Shown: positions 1 through 6,695 of the stretch, piece by piece | How positions within the stretch are numbered: the first letter of the stretch is position 1 | How the letters are laid out: each line of letters opens with the position of its first letter | Origin: UBA5336 sp039198685 | GTDB taxonomy: Bacteria; Pseudomonadota; Alphaproteobacteria; Caulobacterales; Hyphomonadaceae | Assembly: GCA_039198685.1 (NCBI GenBank) | Contig: JBCCTK010000038.1 | Coordinates: 1 to 22,199 of the forward strand | Length of the DNA stretch: 22,199 nucleotides | Direction: 5' to 3' | The notes under the pieces: model-generated | The model's database searches: none | The model's input: the letters and a program-made list of their open reading frames with translations, nothing else | What the model was told of the DNA's origin: nothing | Made by a program: the position numbers and the translations under genes

Positions 1-247
1 AATCAACCAGGAGAAGACTATGGTCGCCGCGGTCGAGCTCGACAAAGCCTTGCTCGCGCGCTGGCCGCAACAAGTCTTCCACCTGCAGGTCTAGCGAGCG
101 CAAGAGCTTAATCTTGTGCGGTTCAGCTTCCCCCTGTTGGCCTAAGGTTCCCCAGTGTTCGATAATCCTGCGGTTTTGCGGCTCCACCCAGACTTCGTAA
201 TAATGCGAAACCTGTCCGTGCTCGTCGCGCTTGTACAGCTTGAACAT
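1..247 (-). CDS. WGR-domain-like protein, N-terminal part (gene continues past the window edge)
   Basis: Reading leftward from the ATG at 247-245 there are 82 codons without a stop, running off position 1. The protein begins MFKLYKRDEHGQVSHYYEVW and continues with a segment IIEHWGTLGQQGEAEPHKI. The WGTLGQQG stretch resembles the WGR motif (W-G-R-[IV]-G-x-x-G), with Thr in place of Arg, which suggests a small nucleic-acid-associated WGR-type fold. WGR domains occur in PARPs and in bacterial proteins linked to DNA ends, but the function here is unknown. It is divergent from lepA, with 95 bp between the two start codons. The reading frame is clear; the family assignment rests on one motif and is moderate. 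Confidence 0.6.
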   Translation of the reverse strand, partial: MFKLYKRDEHGQVSHYYEVWVEPQNRRIIEHWGTLGQQGEAEPHKIKLLRSLDLQVEDLLRPAREQGFVELDRGDHSLLLVD

Positions 248-279
248 TGAAGCGGCTCCGGTCTTCGGGTTGCGGCAAT

Positions 280-296
280 TGGGGACAGTTTCCCCA
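280..296. repeat. Short perfect palindrome (TGGGGA-5 nt-TCCCCA) between divergent genes
   Basis: TGGGGA at 280-285 pairs with TCCCCA at 291-296 around the loop CAGTT. It lies in the 95-bp gap between the WGR-like gene and lepA. The flanking CAATTGGGGACAG recalls the conserved head of REP-type palindromes associated with RAYT transposases, but only one copy is present in this window, so it could equally be an operator or a chance hairpin. Confidence 0.4.
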
Positions 297-342
297 GCCT
301 TCAGCGCTGGTCGCGCCGACGGCTCATCGCTATATCACATCA

Positions 343-2148
343 ATGACACCACGCGACCGCATCCGTAACTTCTCGATCATCGCCCATATCGATCATGGCA
401 AATCCACCCTGGCAGACCGCCTTATCCAGAAAACTGGAGGGCTGACAGAAAGGGAAATGTCCGAGCAGGTCCTCGACAATATGGATATCGAGAAAGAGCG
501 GGGCATCACAATCAAAGCCCAGACCGTTCGGCTGGAATATTCCGCCGCGGACGGCGAGACTTACATCCTTAATCTCATGGACACACCAGGCCATGTGGAT
601 TTCTCATATGAAGTCTCCCGGTGCTTGGCGGCCTGTGAAGGCTCGCTCTTGGTGGTGGACGCCTCCCAGGGCGTTGAGGCCCAGACGCTTGCCAATGTTT
701 ACCAGGCGATCGACCAAGACCACGAAATTGTCCCGGTATTAAACAAGATCGACCTGCCCGCAGCCGATATCGACCGAGCCAGCGAACAGATTGAAGATGT
801 CATCGGCCTGGATGCGTCTGATGCTCTACAGATCAGCGCCAAGACGGGGTTAGGCATCGAAGACGTCCTCGAAGCAATCGTAAAACGCCTGCCCGCCCCG
901 CCGGAAGGCGAGGCCGAAGCGCCGCTGAAAGCCTCCCTCGTGGACGCCTATTACGACCCGTATCTCGGCGTGGTTGTGATTGTGCGTGTGATCGATGGCG
1001 TTCTAAAGAAAAAACAGAAAGTGCGGATGATGCGCACCGGCGCGACATACGAACTCGACCGGGTCGGCGTTTTCAGCCCCAAACCCATCGATGTGGACCA
1101 ACTTGGACCCGGCGAGGTTGGCTTTATAACCGCCTCAATCAAGGAAGTGGCCGACACAGCCATTGGCGACACGATCACAGAGGAAAAGCGCCAAACCGCA
1201 GAAGCGCTTCCGGGCTACAAGGATGTCGTGCCCGTGGTCTTCTGCGGCCTCTTCCCGGTCGATGCGGGCGACTTTGATGATCTGCGCGCGGCGATGGGCA
1301 AGCTCCGGCTAAACGATGCGTCCTTTACATGGGAGATGGAAACGTCTGCAGCCCTGGGTATGGGTTTTCGCTGCGGGTTCCTTGGCCTACTACACCTCGA
1401 AATCATTCAGGAGCGTCTTAGCCGCGAGTTCGACCTCGACCTGATCGCCACCGCCCCGAGCGTGGTCTACGAGCTGACCATGACAGATGGGACGGACATG
1501 ACCCTCCATAATCCGGCCGACATGCCCGATGTCGTCAAAATTAGAGAAATTCGAGAGCCCTGGATCAATGCCACGATCTACACACCGGATGAGTATCTCG
1601 GCCCGATCCTGAAGCTCTGCCAGGATCGACGCGGTGTCCAGATTGAGCTGACCTATGTCGGCGGTCGCGCCATGGTGAAGTACGAGCTGCCGCTGAACGA
1701 AGTGGTGTTCGACTTTTACGACAGGCTGAAATCCATATCGCGCGGCTATGCCAGCTTTGATTATGAAATCATCGGCCACCGCGCTGAAAACCTGGTGAAG
1801 ATGAACATCCTCGTGAATGATGAGCCCGTGGATGCGCTCGCCATGCTGGTCCACCGCGACCGGGCCGAAGGGCGCGGCCGGCAGATGTGCGAACGGCTGA
1901 AAGACCTCATCCCCCGACAAATGTTCAAGATCCCGGTCCAAGCAGCGATTGGCGGCAAAGTGATCGCGCGTGAGACGATCTCGGCCCTGCGCAAGGATGT
2001 GACGGCGAAATGCTATGGCGGCGACGCCACGCGCAAACGCAAGCTGCTGGACAAGCAGAAAGCCGGTAAGCAGCGCATGCGCCAGTTCGGCAAAGTAGAG
2101 ATTCCGCAGGAAGCCTTCGTGGCCGCGCTCAGGATGGATGGTGATTAG
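343..2148 (+). CDS. lepA: Elongation factor 4 (LepA), ribosome-associated GTPase
   Basis: A 601-residue translational GTPase that acts on the ribosome (back-translocation or initiation-fidelity role in the LepA family). The G1 motif AHIDHGKST is at residues 14-22, followed by DTPGHVDF (G3) and NKIDLP (G4). The LepA-specific C-terminal tail is present, with a Lys/Arg-rich segment ending in GKQRMRQFGKVEIPQEAF and then VAALRMDGD. An upstream in-frame TTG at 247 would add 32 residues not seen in the family, including a Gly/Cys/Trp-rich stretch. The ATG at 343 gives MTPRDRIRNFSIIAHIDHGK, which matches usual LepA length and N-terminus, so it was chosen. All domains look complete. Confidence 0.97.
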   Translation: MTPRDRIRNFSIIAHIDHGKSTLADRLIQKTGGLTEREMSEQVLDNMDIEKERGITIKAQTVRLEYSAADGETYILNLMDTPGHVDFSYEVSRCLAACEGSLLVVDASQGVEAQTLANVYQAIDQDHEIVPVLNKIDLPAADIDRASEQIEDVIGLDASDALQISAKTGLGIEDVLEAIVKRLPAPPEGEAEAPLKASLVDAYYDPYLGVVVIVRVIDGVLKKKQKVRMMRTGATYELDRVGVFSPKPIDVDQLGPGEVGFITASIKEVADTAIGDTITEEKRQTAEALPGYKDVVPVVFCGLFPVDAGDFDDLRAAMGKLRLNDASFTWEMETSAALGMGFRCGFLGLLHLEIIQERLSREFDLDLIATAPSVVYELTMTDGTDMTLHNPADMPDVVKIREIREPWINATIYTPDEYLGPILKLCQDRRGVQIELTYVGGRAMVKYELPLNEVVFDFYDRLKSISRGYASFDYEIIGHRAENLVKMNILVNDEPVDALAMLVHRDRAEGRGRQMCERLKDLIPRQMFKIPVQAAIGGKVIARETISALRKDVTAKCYGGDATRKRKLLDKQKAGKQRMRQFGKVEIPQEAFVAALRMDGD

Positions 2149-2178
2149 GGTCTTGGCGACAAACCGCTGATGCGCACC

Positions 2179-2211
2179 GACCGAAACGTTTCAAGTGGCA
2201 TCATTTCGGTC
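2179..2211. terminator. Possible stem-loop between convergent genes
   Basis: GACCGAAA (2179-2186) is complementary to TTTCGGTC (2204-2211), leaving a 17-nt loop. It sits between the lepA stop and the stop of the convergent small secreted-protein gene. A nested palindrome GAAACGTTTC overlaps the left arm. No U-tract follows on either strand, so termination is only a suggestion. Confidence 0.25.
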
Positions 2212-2247
2212 ATGACAAGCTCTCCATCGTCTTCGCGAGCTGGTCGC

Positions 2248-2637
2248 CTAGTTCAAGCATCTTTCTAGACCCGTTATGCCAAGACACCGATGGTATTCAT
2301 CCATAATGTGTTCGATGCAAATTCCTACGTATCCGTTTGCCTGTCCCGGATCTACACCTTGTTCTACTAGCTGGCGACCAGCCTCGCTGCAGTCTGTTTC
2401 GCCCTCGGCGGCAACTGCCATACAGGACTGAAAACACTGTTGCTGTTCATCATCGAACCAGCCTTGCCCGATACTGAAATTGGTCGCGAACATGGCACCT
2501 AACGTTATATTTTCTGAGTAGCCTTCAAACAGATCATTCGATGAAGTTGGGTCACAATTTGTCCCGGCACAGTAAGACTGTGCCTCAGCGCGCAGTGTTA
2601 AAGCGAATATTGTTGCTACGAGGAGAACTAATTTCAT
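2248..2637 (-). CDS. Small secreted/periplasmic cysteine-rich protein, unknown function
   Basis: A 129-residue protein starting MKLVLLVATIFALTLRAEAQ. This is a clear Sec signal peptide with predicted cleavage after AEA, leaving a mature chain of about 110 residues. The mature part has eight cysteines (YC, NC, QC, SC, DC, IC and two RC contexts), an even number compatible with four disulfides in the periplasm or outside the cell. The longer frame starting at 2685 adds a non-signal extension (MWWAAKFKPIRFQGTD), so the internal ATG at 2637-2635 was preferred. I do not recognise the family. The stretch is visibly richer in A and T than lepA or the pqi genes on either side, which suggests recent acquisition. 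It is convergent to lepA and upstream of, but not tightly linked to, pqiC. Confidence 0.7.
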   Translation of the reverse strand: MKLVLLVATIFALTLRAEAQSYCAGTNCDPTSSNDLFEGYSENITLGAMFATNFSIGQGWFDDEQQQCFQSCMAVAAEGETDCSEAGRQLVEQGVDPGQANGYVGICIEHIMDEYHRCLGITGLERCLN

Positions 2638-2932
2638 GTCAGTGCCCTGAAAGCGAATTGGTTTAAATTTGGCCGCCCACCACATAGCGCCAAGCGGCCC
2701 GGGAAGCCAATAAAACTACAACTTCTCAGAGAACCGATTGCTTCGGTGTTGTCGGTAGCGTTCTTCTTCAGGGGCCGGATGGTCGAAGTCTATTGCCAAA
2801 CCCTAGTCGCCGCCCTTTGCATGGATGGGAACTGTGCGCCTGTTAGGCAAGTTCTGACGTTGTCACGGAGTTGGTTGAAAGTCGTCCTTCAATCTCGGTT
2901 AAAGTCGCGTCCACGGCGCATTCATACTGCGG
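2638..2932. other. Intergenic stretch holding a lepA-tail-like fragment
   Basis: This near-300-nt gap between the cysteine-rich gene and the pqiC stop has no convincing gene. On the plus strand, 2782-2832 reads VEVYCQTLVAALCMDGN, which aligns without gaps to the last 17 codons of lepA (2095-2145, VEIPQEAFVAALRMDGD). Nine residues are identical, and several of the matching codons differ only at the third base. The plus-strand reading frame through it runs into pqiC on the opposite strand and is not a plausible gene. The best reading is a degraded duplicate of the lepA 3' end. Chance similarity cannot be excluded for so short a stretch. Confidence 0.35.
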
Positions 2933-3505
2933 CTAATCTAGCTCCTCCACCATTTCGGCGATCTGGTCACAGAGGCGGTCCAAACCGTCCGCAAGAGCTT
3001 GCATATAGCCTTCATAATCCCCGGCCTGGGCCGGTACACGAATGTCGAACCGGTCCACTTGAACCTCATCATCAATTCCGGTGATGATATATTGACCGGC
3101 TAATTCTGCACCACCACCTGACGCGCGCAGCAGCCTGTCGAATGAGACGGTGAGCCGAATATCTGGCCGCACACCGGCAGGATAAGGGCGCATCAAAACA
3201 TCGCCGCCAATTTCAGCTTCAAGCACCGATGCCATCCGCGCTGAAATGGCCTCCGCTGGCGGCCTAGCCCACCGGTTGTCGTCGTCCTCGGTGACCCGGT
3301 ATGGACCGCGCGCCGTTGTAATCTGCTGATTGCGGGCGTACGACGGCAGTCCAATCTCGGACAGTCCAATCAGCACACCATCGTCCACGCTTCCCTCCGC
3401 CGGACTGGACGGTGCCAGGGTGTACAACATCGGATCTGGCGCAGATGCGCATGCGCCGAGCCCAGCAGTGAGGCCCGAGAACACGAGTAGGCGTTTGAAC
3501 GTCAT
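2933..3505 (-). CDS. pqiC: PqiC/YmbA-family outer-membrane lipoprotein of the Pqi transport system (ABC-type transport auxiliary component)
   Basis: A 190-residue lipoprotein. The signal peptide MTFKRLLVFSGLTAGLGAC ends in the lipobox GLGAC, with the lipidated Cys at residue 19. It is followed by ASAPDPMLYTLAP, typical of the ABC-type transport auxiliary (DUF330/PqiC) family, where the first strand carries a Y-x-L motif. The family anchors the PqiB tunnel at the outer membrane during lipid movement across the periplasm. It is the last gene of a four-gene minus-strand operon: its ATG lies 2 nt after the pqiB stop. Length and composition fit the family. Confidence 0.87.
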   Translation of the reverse strand: MTFKRLLVFSGLTAGLGACASAPDPMLYTLAPSSPAEGSVDDGVLIGLSEIGLPSYARNQQITTARGPYRVTEDDDNRWARPPAEAISARMASVLEAEIGGDVLMRPYPAGVRPDIRLTVSFDRLLRASGGGAELAGQYIITGIDDEVQVDRFDIRVPAQAGDYEGYMQALADGLDRLCDQIAEMVEELD

Positions 3506-3507
3506 GG

Positions 3508-5166
3508 CTAGTTCCTTCCCACGAGCAGGGCATTGGGTTGTTCTTCAAGCCGTATCGCGAGGGCCGACAGCGACCGGGACGCATCTCGAAGGTCTCTCAC
3601 GGCGCTGGAGAGGTCGACATAAAGCTGGGAGTCTGGCGACAATCCCGTGAGCGTGCTTTCCCCAGCGTCCGCTATCAGATTGAGATTGTCGATGAGGGTC
3701 GGCAGGTTGCGACTGGCTTCATCGAGATTACCGGCCACCTGCTCGAATGAAGAAAGCGTCGCATTGAGCTCCCCTGGAAGCCTTTGCAATTCTGGACTGG
3801 CGACGAGCGCATTGGTGTTGTCCAGAAGGCTGACAGCTGTCGTGACCAATTCATTGAGTGGAAGGTCGGCCAGTTTCTGCACAAGGTCTTCTGCGTTTTC
3901 AGCAATGGCGTCGAGTTCAGAGGCCGCGGTGGGGAGGCTTGGATAGGGCAGCTCGCTGAAATCAATGGTAAAGGGCTCAATACCAATGCCATCCACGAAA
4001 CGGATCAGTTTCTTTCCTGTGAGAATGTTTCCCGTGGCCAATCGAACGCGCATCCCGGAATCAACCCAAGTGGAGATAGCAAGCTGAGCTTCCTCCAAAG
4101 ATGAAAAATCAACCCCAATCCGGCTCGGTTGCAGTTCAATAATTACGTCGACAAGATTGGGTCCTGGCTGCGCGTCTAGGTTGAGGTTCAGATCAACGAC
4201 CGTACCAATCCGAATACCTTGCCATTCAACGGGTGCTCCGGGTTCCAGCCCGGCAACGGAGCTGTCAAATGATAAAGAAAAGCGTGCGCCTGTTTCTTCG
4301 ACCGCAACAAACTGACTTTCGACCGCGGCCTGGCGATCTCTGAACAACCGAAACCTGGCATTCTCCTCAACCGGTTCACCCGAGATATCGGCTCTGATCT
4401 GACCAAAAGCGACGCCGCCGCTCAGGAGGGAGTCCAGGGAGGCAAGGTTTATCGAAAGCCCCTGGGTGCCCGCATCGACGGTAACCCCGGAAACATTCCA
4501 GAAATGGGTGGTTTGCGTGACAAGTTCGTCATAGGGCGCCTCGATGAACGCGAAGTATTCGATCGATCCATAGTCTTCGGTCAAAGTCCGGCTTTCCACC
4601 CGGCCGACCGTGATGCCACGATAGTGGATCGGAGACCCGACGGCCACTGACGCCGCGGTGGGCGAGGTGAGGATGATATGCTGGCCTTCCGCGCTTGGCG
4701 GCGTCAGCGGGCGTGTGCTCAAACCGTCGAAACGGCGACGCCGCTCCGTGGGTTCGCTCGACCAATCGACCTCGATGTACGACCCGGATAGGATTGTCCC
4801 GAGACCCGATAGATCGGTGCCGGAAATATTCGCGCCAACCACCCAAAAGTCCGTCGTCTCTCCGAGATAGGGCTCCATTTCAGGATCGAGTCGAGCGCTC
4901 ACCACCACTCCATCCAAGCCTTCTGCGAAACTCACATCCTCAACGATGCCGATCACGACATCCTTGTGCTTGATCTCGGTTTTATCCGCCTTGATTCCGT
5001 TGGCCTCCTCAAACAGGATTTCTACCAGGGGCCCCTGATTGGCCATGGATTGCCAAGCCACGAGTCCACCCAGGATCGCTGCGACAACCGGTACGATCCA
5101 GACGGGTGACAGGCCCCTGCGTTTTGGTTTCTCAACCTCCAGCTCACCGCCATCACTCTGCGACAT
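3508..5166 (-). CDS. pqiB: PqiB, MCE-domain periplasmic lipid-transport protein
   Basis: A 552-residue protein with a short basic cytoplasmic N-terminus, one transmembrane helix at about residues 20-40 (PVWIVPVVAAILGGLVAWQS) and three MCE repeats. The repeats begin near GPLVEILFEEANGIKADKT (about 45), GQHIILTSPTAASVAVG (about 160) and FSLSFDSSVAGLEPGAPVEW (about 295); each has the characteristic G-x-x-V-G-x-V turn. A long C-terminal helical region follows (about 420-552). In E. coli, PqiB forms stacked hexameric MCE rings with a helical needle bridging the inner and outer membranes. The start overlaps the end of the upstream pqiA half-gene by 14 nt, and the stop is 2 nt from pqiC, so the genes are co-transcribed. 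Confidence 0.95.
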   Translation of the reverse strand: MSQSDGGELEVEKPKRRGLSPVWIVPVVAAILGGLVAWQSMANQGPLVEILFEEANGIKADKTEIKHKDVVIGIVEDVSFAEGLDGVVVSARLDPEMEPYLGETTDFWVVGANISGTDLSGLGTILSGSYIEVDWSSEPTERRRRFDGLSTRPLTPPSAEGQHIILTSPTAASVAVGSPIHYRGITVGRVESRTLTEDYGSIEYFAFIEAPYDELVTQTTHFWNVSGVTVDAGTQGLSINLASLDSLLSGGVAFGQIRADISGEPVEENARFRLFRDRQAAVESQFVAVEETGARFSLSFDSSVAGLEPGAPVEWQGIRIGTVVDLNLNLDAQPGPNLVDVIIELQPSRIGVDFSSLEEAQLAISTWVDSGMRVRLATGNILTGKKLIRFVDGIGIEPFTIDFSELPYPSLPTAASELDAIAENAEDLVQKLADLPLNELVTTAVSLLDNTNALVASPELQRLPGELNATLSSFEQVAGNLDEASRNLPTLIDNLNLIADAGESTLTGLSPDSQLYVDLSSAVRDLRDASRSLSALAIRLEEQPNALLVGRN

Positions 5167-5779
5167 GTTCCGTCCTTCCTGATGTATCCTGCTTGTCCCA
5201 AATCAGTCGGGGATCCAGGCTCATCGCTGAAAACATTGTGAAGATTACAGACATCGCAAAGGCGTCTACACCGGGTCCTGGCAAGATCGACATTAAGCCG
5301 CCGACTTGGATCAGGGCTGCGAGTGCAGCCACGACGAACACGTCTATCATGGACCAACGGCCCACGAATTCGACGGCATCATGGGCAAAGTGACGCCTGT
5401 GTTCACTGATGTTCCAGCCACGCTGAATCGACAAGGTTAGCCAGGCGATCACCCCGAACTTCGTGACTGGCACAACGATGCTGGCAATAAAGATTACGGC
5501 GGCGATTTCGTAACTTCCGTGATGAATGAGCGAAATGACACCACTCATAATCGTGGATGGGCTTTCGCCGGCAACCGATTGAGTGATCATGATCGGCATC
5601 AGATTACCCGGAATGTAGGCAATGATGCCAGCGATCCAGAACGCCCAGACGAATTCAAGGGAGCGGCCATTGCGCAAACGGGTTTTGCGCCCGCAAACGG
5701 TGCACGTTTCCCCTGGTTTGTCGGTGAGTGTCCTGCATGTCCGGCAAAGAGCCAAACCCTGTTCGCGCGCGGTCGTCAT
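5153..5779 (-). CDS. pqiA: PqiA-family inner-membrane protein, second half (C-terminal domain as a separate gene)
   Basis: A 208-residue multi-helix membrane protein. It starts MTTAREQGLALCRTC, and CRTC plus CTVC within the first 32 residues form a four-cysteine rubredoxin-like metal site. Four strongly hydrophobic segments follow, with PqiA-type motifs such as NLMPIMIT, PVTKFGVI and GRWSMIDVFVVAAL. The ATG at 5779 overlaps the TGA of the upstream half-gene (ATGA), so I chose it over the ATG at 5803, which would give a 28-nt overlap. In E. coli PqiA both halves are one polypeptide of about 417 residues; here they are separate reading frames. It presumably delivers or energises lipid movement at the inner membrane with PqiB. 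Confidence 0.87.
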   Translation of the reverse strand: MTTAREQGLALCRTCRTLTDKPGETCTVCGRKTRLRNGRSLEFVWAFWIAGIIAYIPGNLMPIMITQSVAGESPSTIMSGVISLIHHGSYEIAAVIFIASIVVPVTKFGVIAWLTLSIQRGWNISEHRRHFAHDAVEFVGRWSMIDVFVVAALAALIQVGGLMSILPGPGVDAFAMSVIFTMFSAMSLDPRLIWDKQDTSGRTEHVAE

Positions 5780-6423
5780 GATGTCCGCCTGATATCTTGC
5801 CAAATTGTGTCACGACATACTGCCGACGCGCCCATCGCGAGCAAAACGATAAGACCCGACATGGCCCAGAAAGCGGGCCCGACCGAGATGTCCGCAAGCT
5901 TGCCGACTTTGACCAACGAGACGATCACTCCGATCATAAAGATTTCTGCCATGGTCCAGGGCTCCAGAATCTGGGCGAGTTGGAAGGACAGTGCATGGGG
6001 ACGACCCGTATTCCGCTTTCCATGGAGGCTGAGACCGACGAAGAACAACAAGACAATACGGCTCAGTGGGAACAGTAGGATGAATGCAGAGCAGATCACC
6101 GCCAGACTTAGCATGTCATTGTCCCAAAGGACGCGAACGGAATCGATGACGGAAATCTCGTTCGAAATCCCCGAACGCTCCATACGCATGAATGGGAAAC
6201 TCACCGCAACCGCGTAGAGGATGAGGCTCGCCAACATGAGCGCCATGGTGCGTTCCGCACTGCGATGTTTGTTGGACAGGATCACGGAATGACAGCGGCC
6301 ACACCTGGCCTGCTCCCCTTCGGCAAGAACGGGGCGACGCCAAAGCGTGTCACAGAACGGGCAGGCAATCCACTCGCGGTTCAGCGCCTCTACCTCACGC
6401 CGGCGGTCGCCTCGTGCCGTCAT
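5776..6423 (-). CDS. pqiA: PqiA-family inner-membrane protein, first half (N-terminal domain as a separate gene)
   Basis: 215 residues. The cytoplasmic start MTARGDRRREVEALNREWIA is followed by a zinc-ribbon-like CPFC...CGRC pair (about residues 22-44). Four transmembrane segments come next, with PqiA features such as AVSFPFMRM, a VLWDNDM segment and LEPWTMAEIFMIGVIVSLVK. It is the first gene of the pqi operon and overlaps the second PqiA half by an ATGA. The ATG at 6423 is preceded by GGTGGGAAG and by a very short ORF that ends at this start codon (separate entry). The upstream 272 nt should hold the operon promoter, but no convincing -35/-10 pair was identified. Confidence 0.88.
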   Translation of the reverse strand: MTARGDRRREVEALNREWIACPFCDTLWRRPVLAEGEQARCGRCHSVILSNKHRSAERTMALMLASLILYAVAVSFPFMRMERSGISNEISVIDSVRVLWDNDMLSLAVICSAFILLFPLSRIVLLFFVGLSLHGKRNTGRPHALSFQLAQILEPWTMAEIFMIGVIVSLVKVGKLADISVGPAFWAMSGLIVLLAMGASAVCRDTIWQDIRRTS

Positions 6424-6443
6424 TGCTTCCCACCGCCCATCAT
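6420..6443 (-). other. Possible leader mini-ORF (MMGGGKQ) coupled to the pqiA start
   Basis: On the minus strand an excellent ribosome binding site, AAGGAG (6458-6453), lies 9 nt before an ATG at 6443-6441 that reads MMGGGKQ and stops at a TGA overlapping the pqiA ATG (ATGA). An earlier in-frame ATG at 6449 adds MR but is too close to the Shine-Dalgarno. The strongest ribosome binding site of the operon thus serves a seven-codon ORF that ends on the real start codon. That arrangement would load pqiA by translational coupling. It may also be coincidence. Confidence 0.35.
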
Positions 6444-6695
6444 GCGCATTTGCTCCTTAGTAAGAAGACGCCATAGACACATCCTTGAACGGTCGCAGGT
6501 TCGAAATACCAAACGGCTCATTACCTTCGACTGTTTGCTTTTGGTGGGGCGCCGTCAACCTGCGCAACGCAAGTAGAATGCCATAGCGACATATTTTGCT
6601 GCGTGAACAAGCATTGGATGTGCAAACTGACACTATTGCTCCAATCGCACGAACGTCGCGCAAGAAGATACCAGGGCCCAGTGTGGAATTTTCGA
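6424..6695. other. Intergenic region upstream of pqi and downstream of the usher gene
   Basis: No credible gene apart from the leader mini-ORF described separately. The short open frames here have no ribosome binding sites or coding bias. The one feature of note is GGTCGCAGGTTCGAA at 6491-6505 on the plus strand. It is the typical variable-loop/T-arm sequence of a tRNA, but it lacks the matching downstream arm and acceptor stem, so it is at most a fragment. Confidence 0.5.

Noticed and set aside
247..342. In-frame TTG extension of lepA giving a 633-residue protein
   Set aside because: The extra 32 residues are not LepA-like, and the ATG at 343 gives the family N-terminus and length.
1390..1941. 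183-residue open frame antisense to lepA
   Set aside because: Shadow of lepA codons; no ribosome binding site or recognisable domain.
2746..3084. 112-residue plus-strand frame across the intergenic region into pqiC
   Set aside because: Overlaps the well-supported pqiC and has no start signal; only its lepA-tail-like part is of interest.
5519..6217. 232-residue plus-strand frame opposite the pqiA genes
   Set aside because: Antisense shadow of two clear membrane-protein genes with polar, low-complexity translation.
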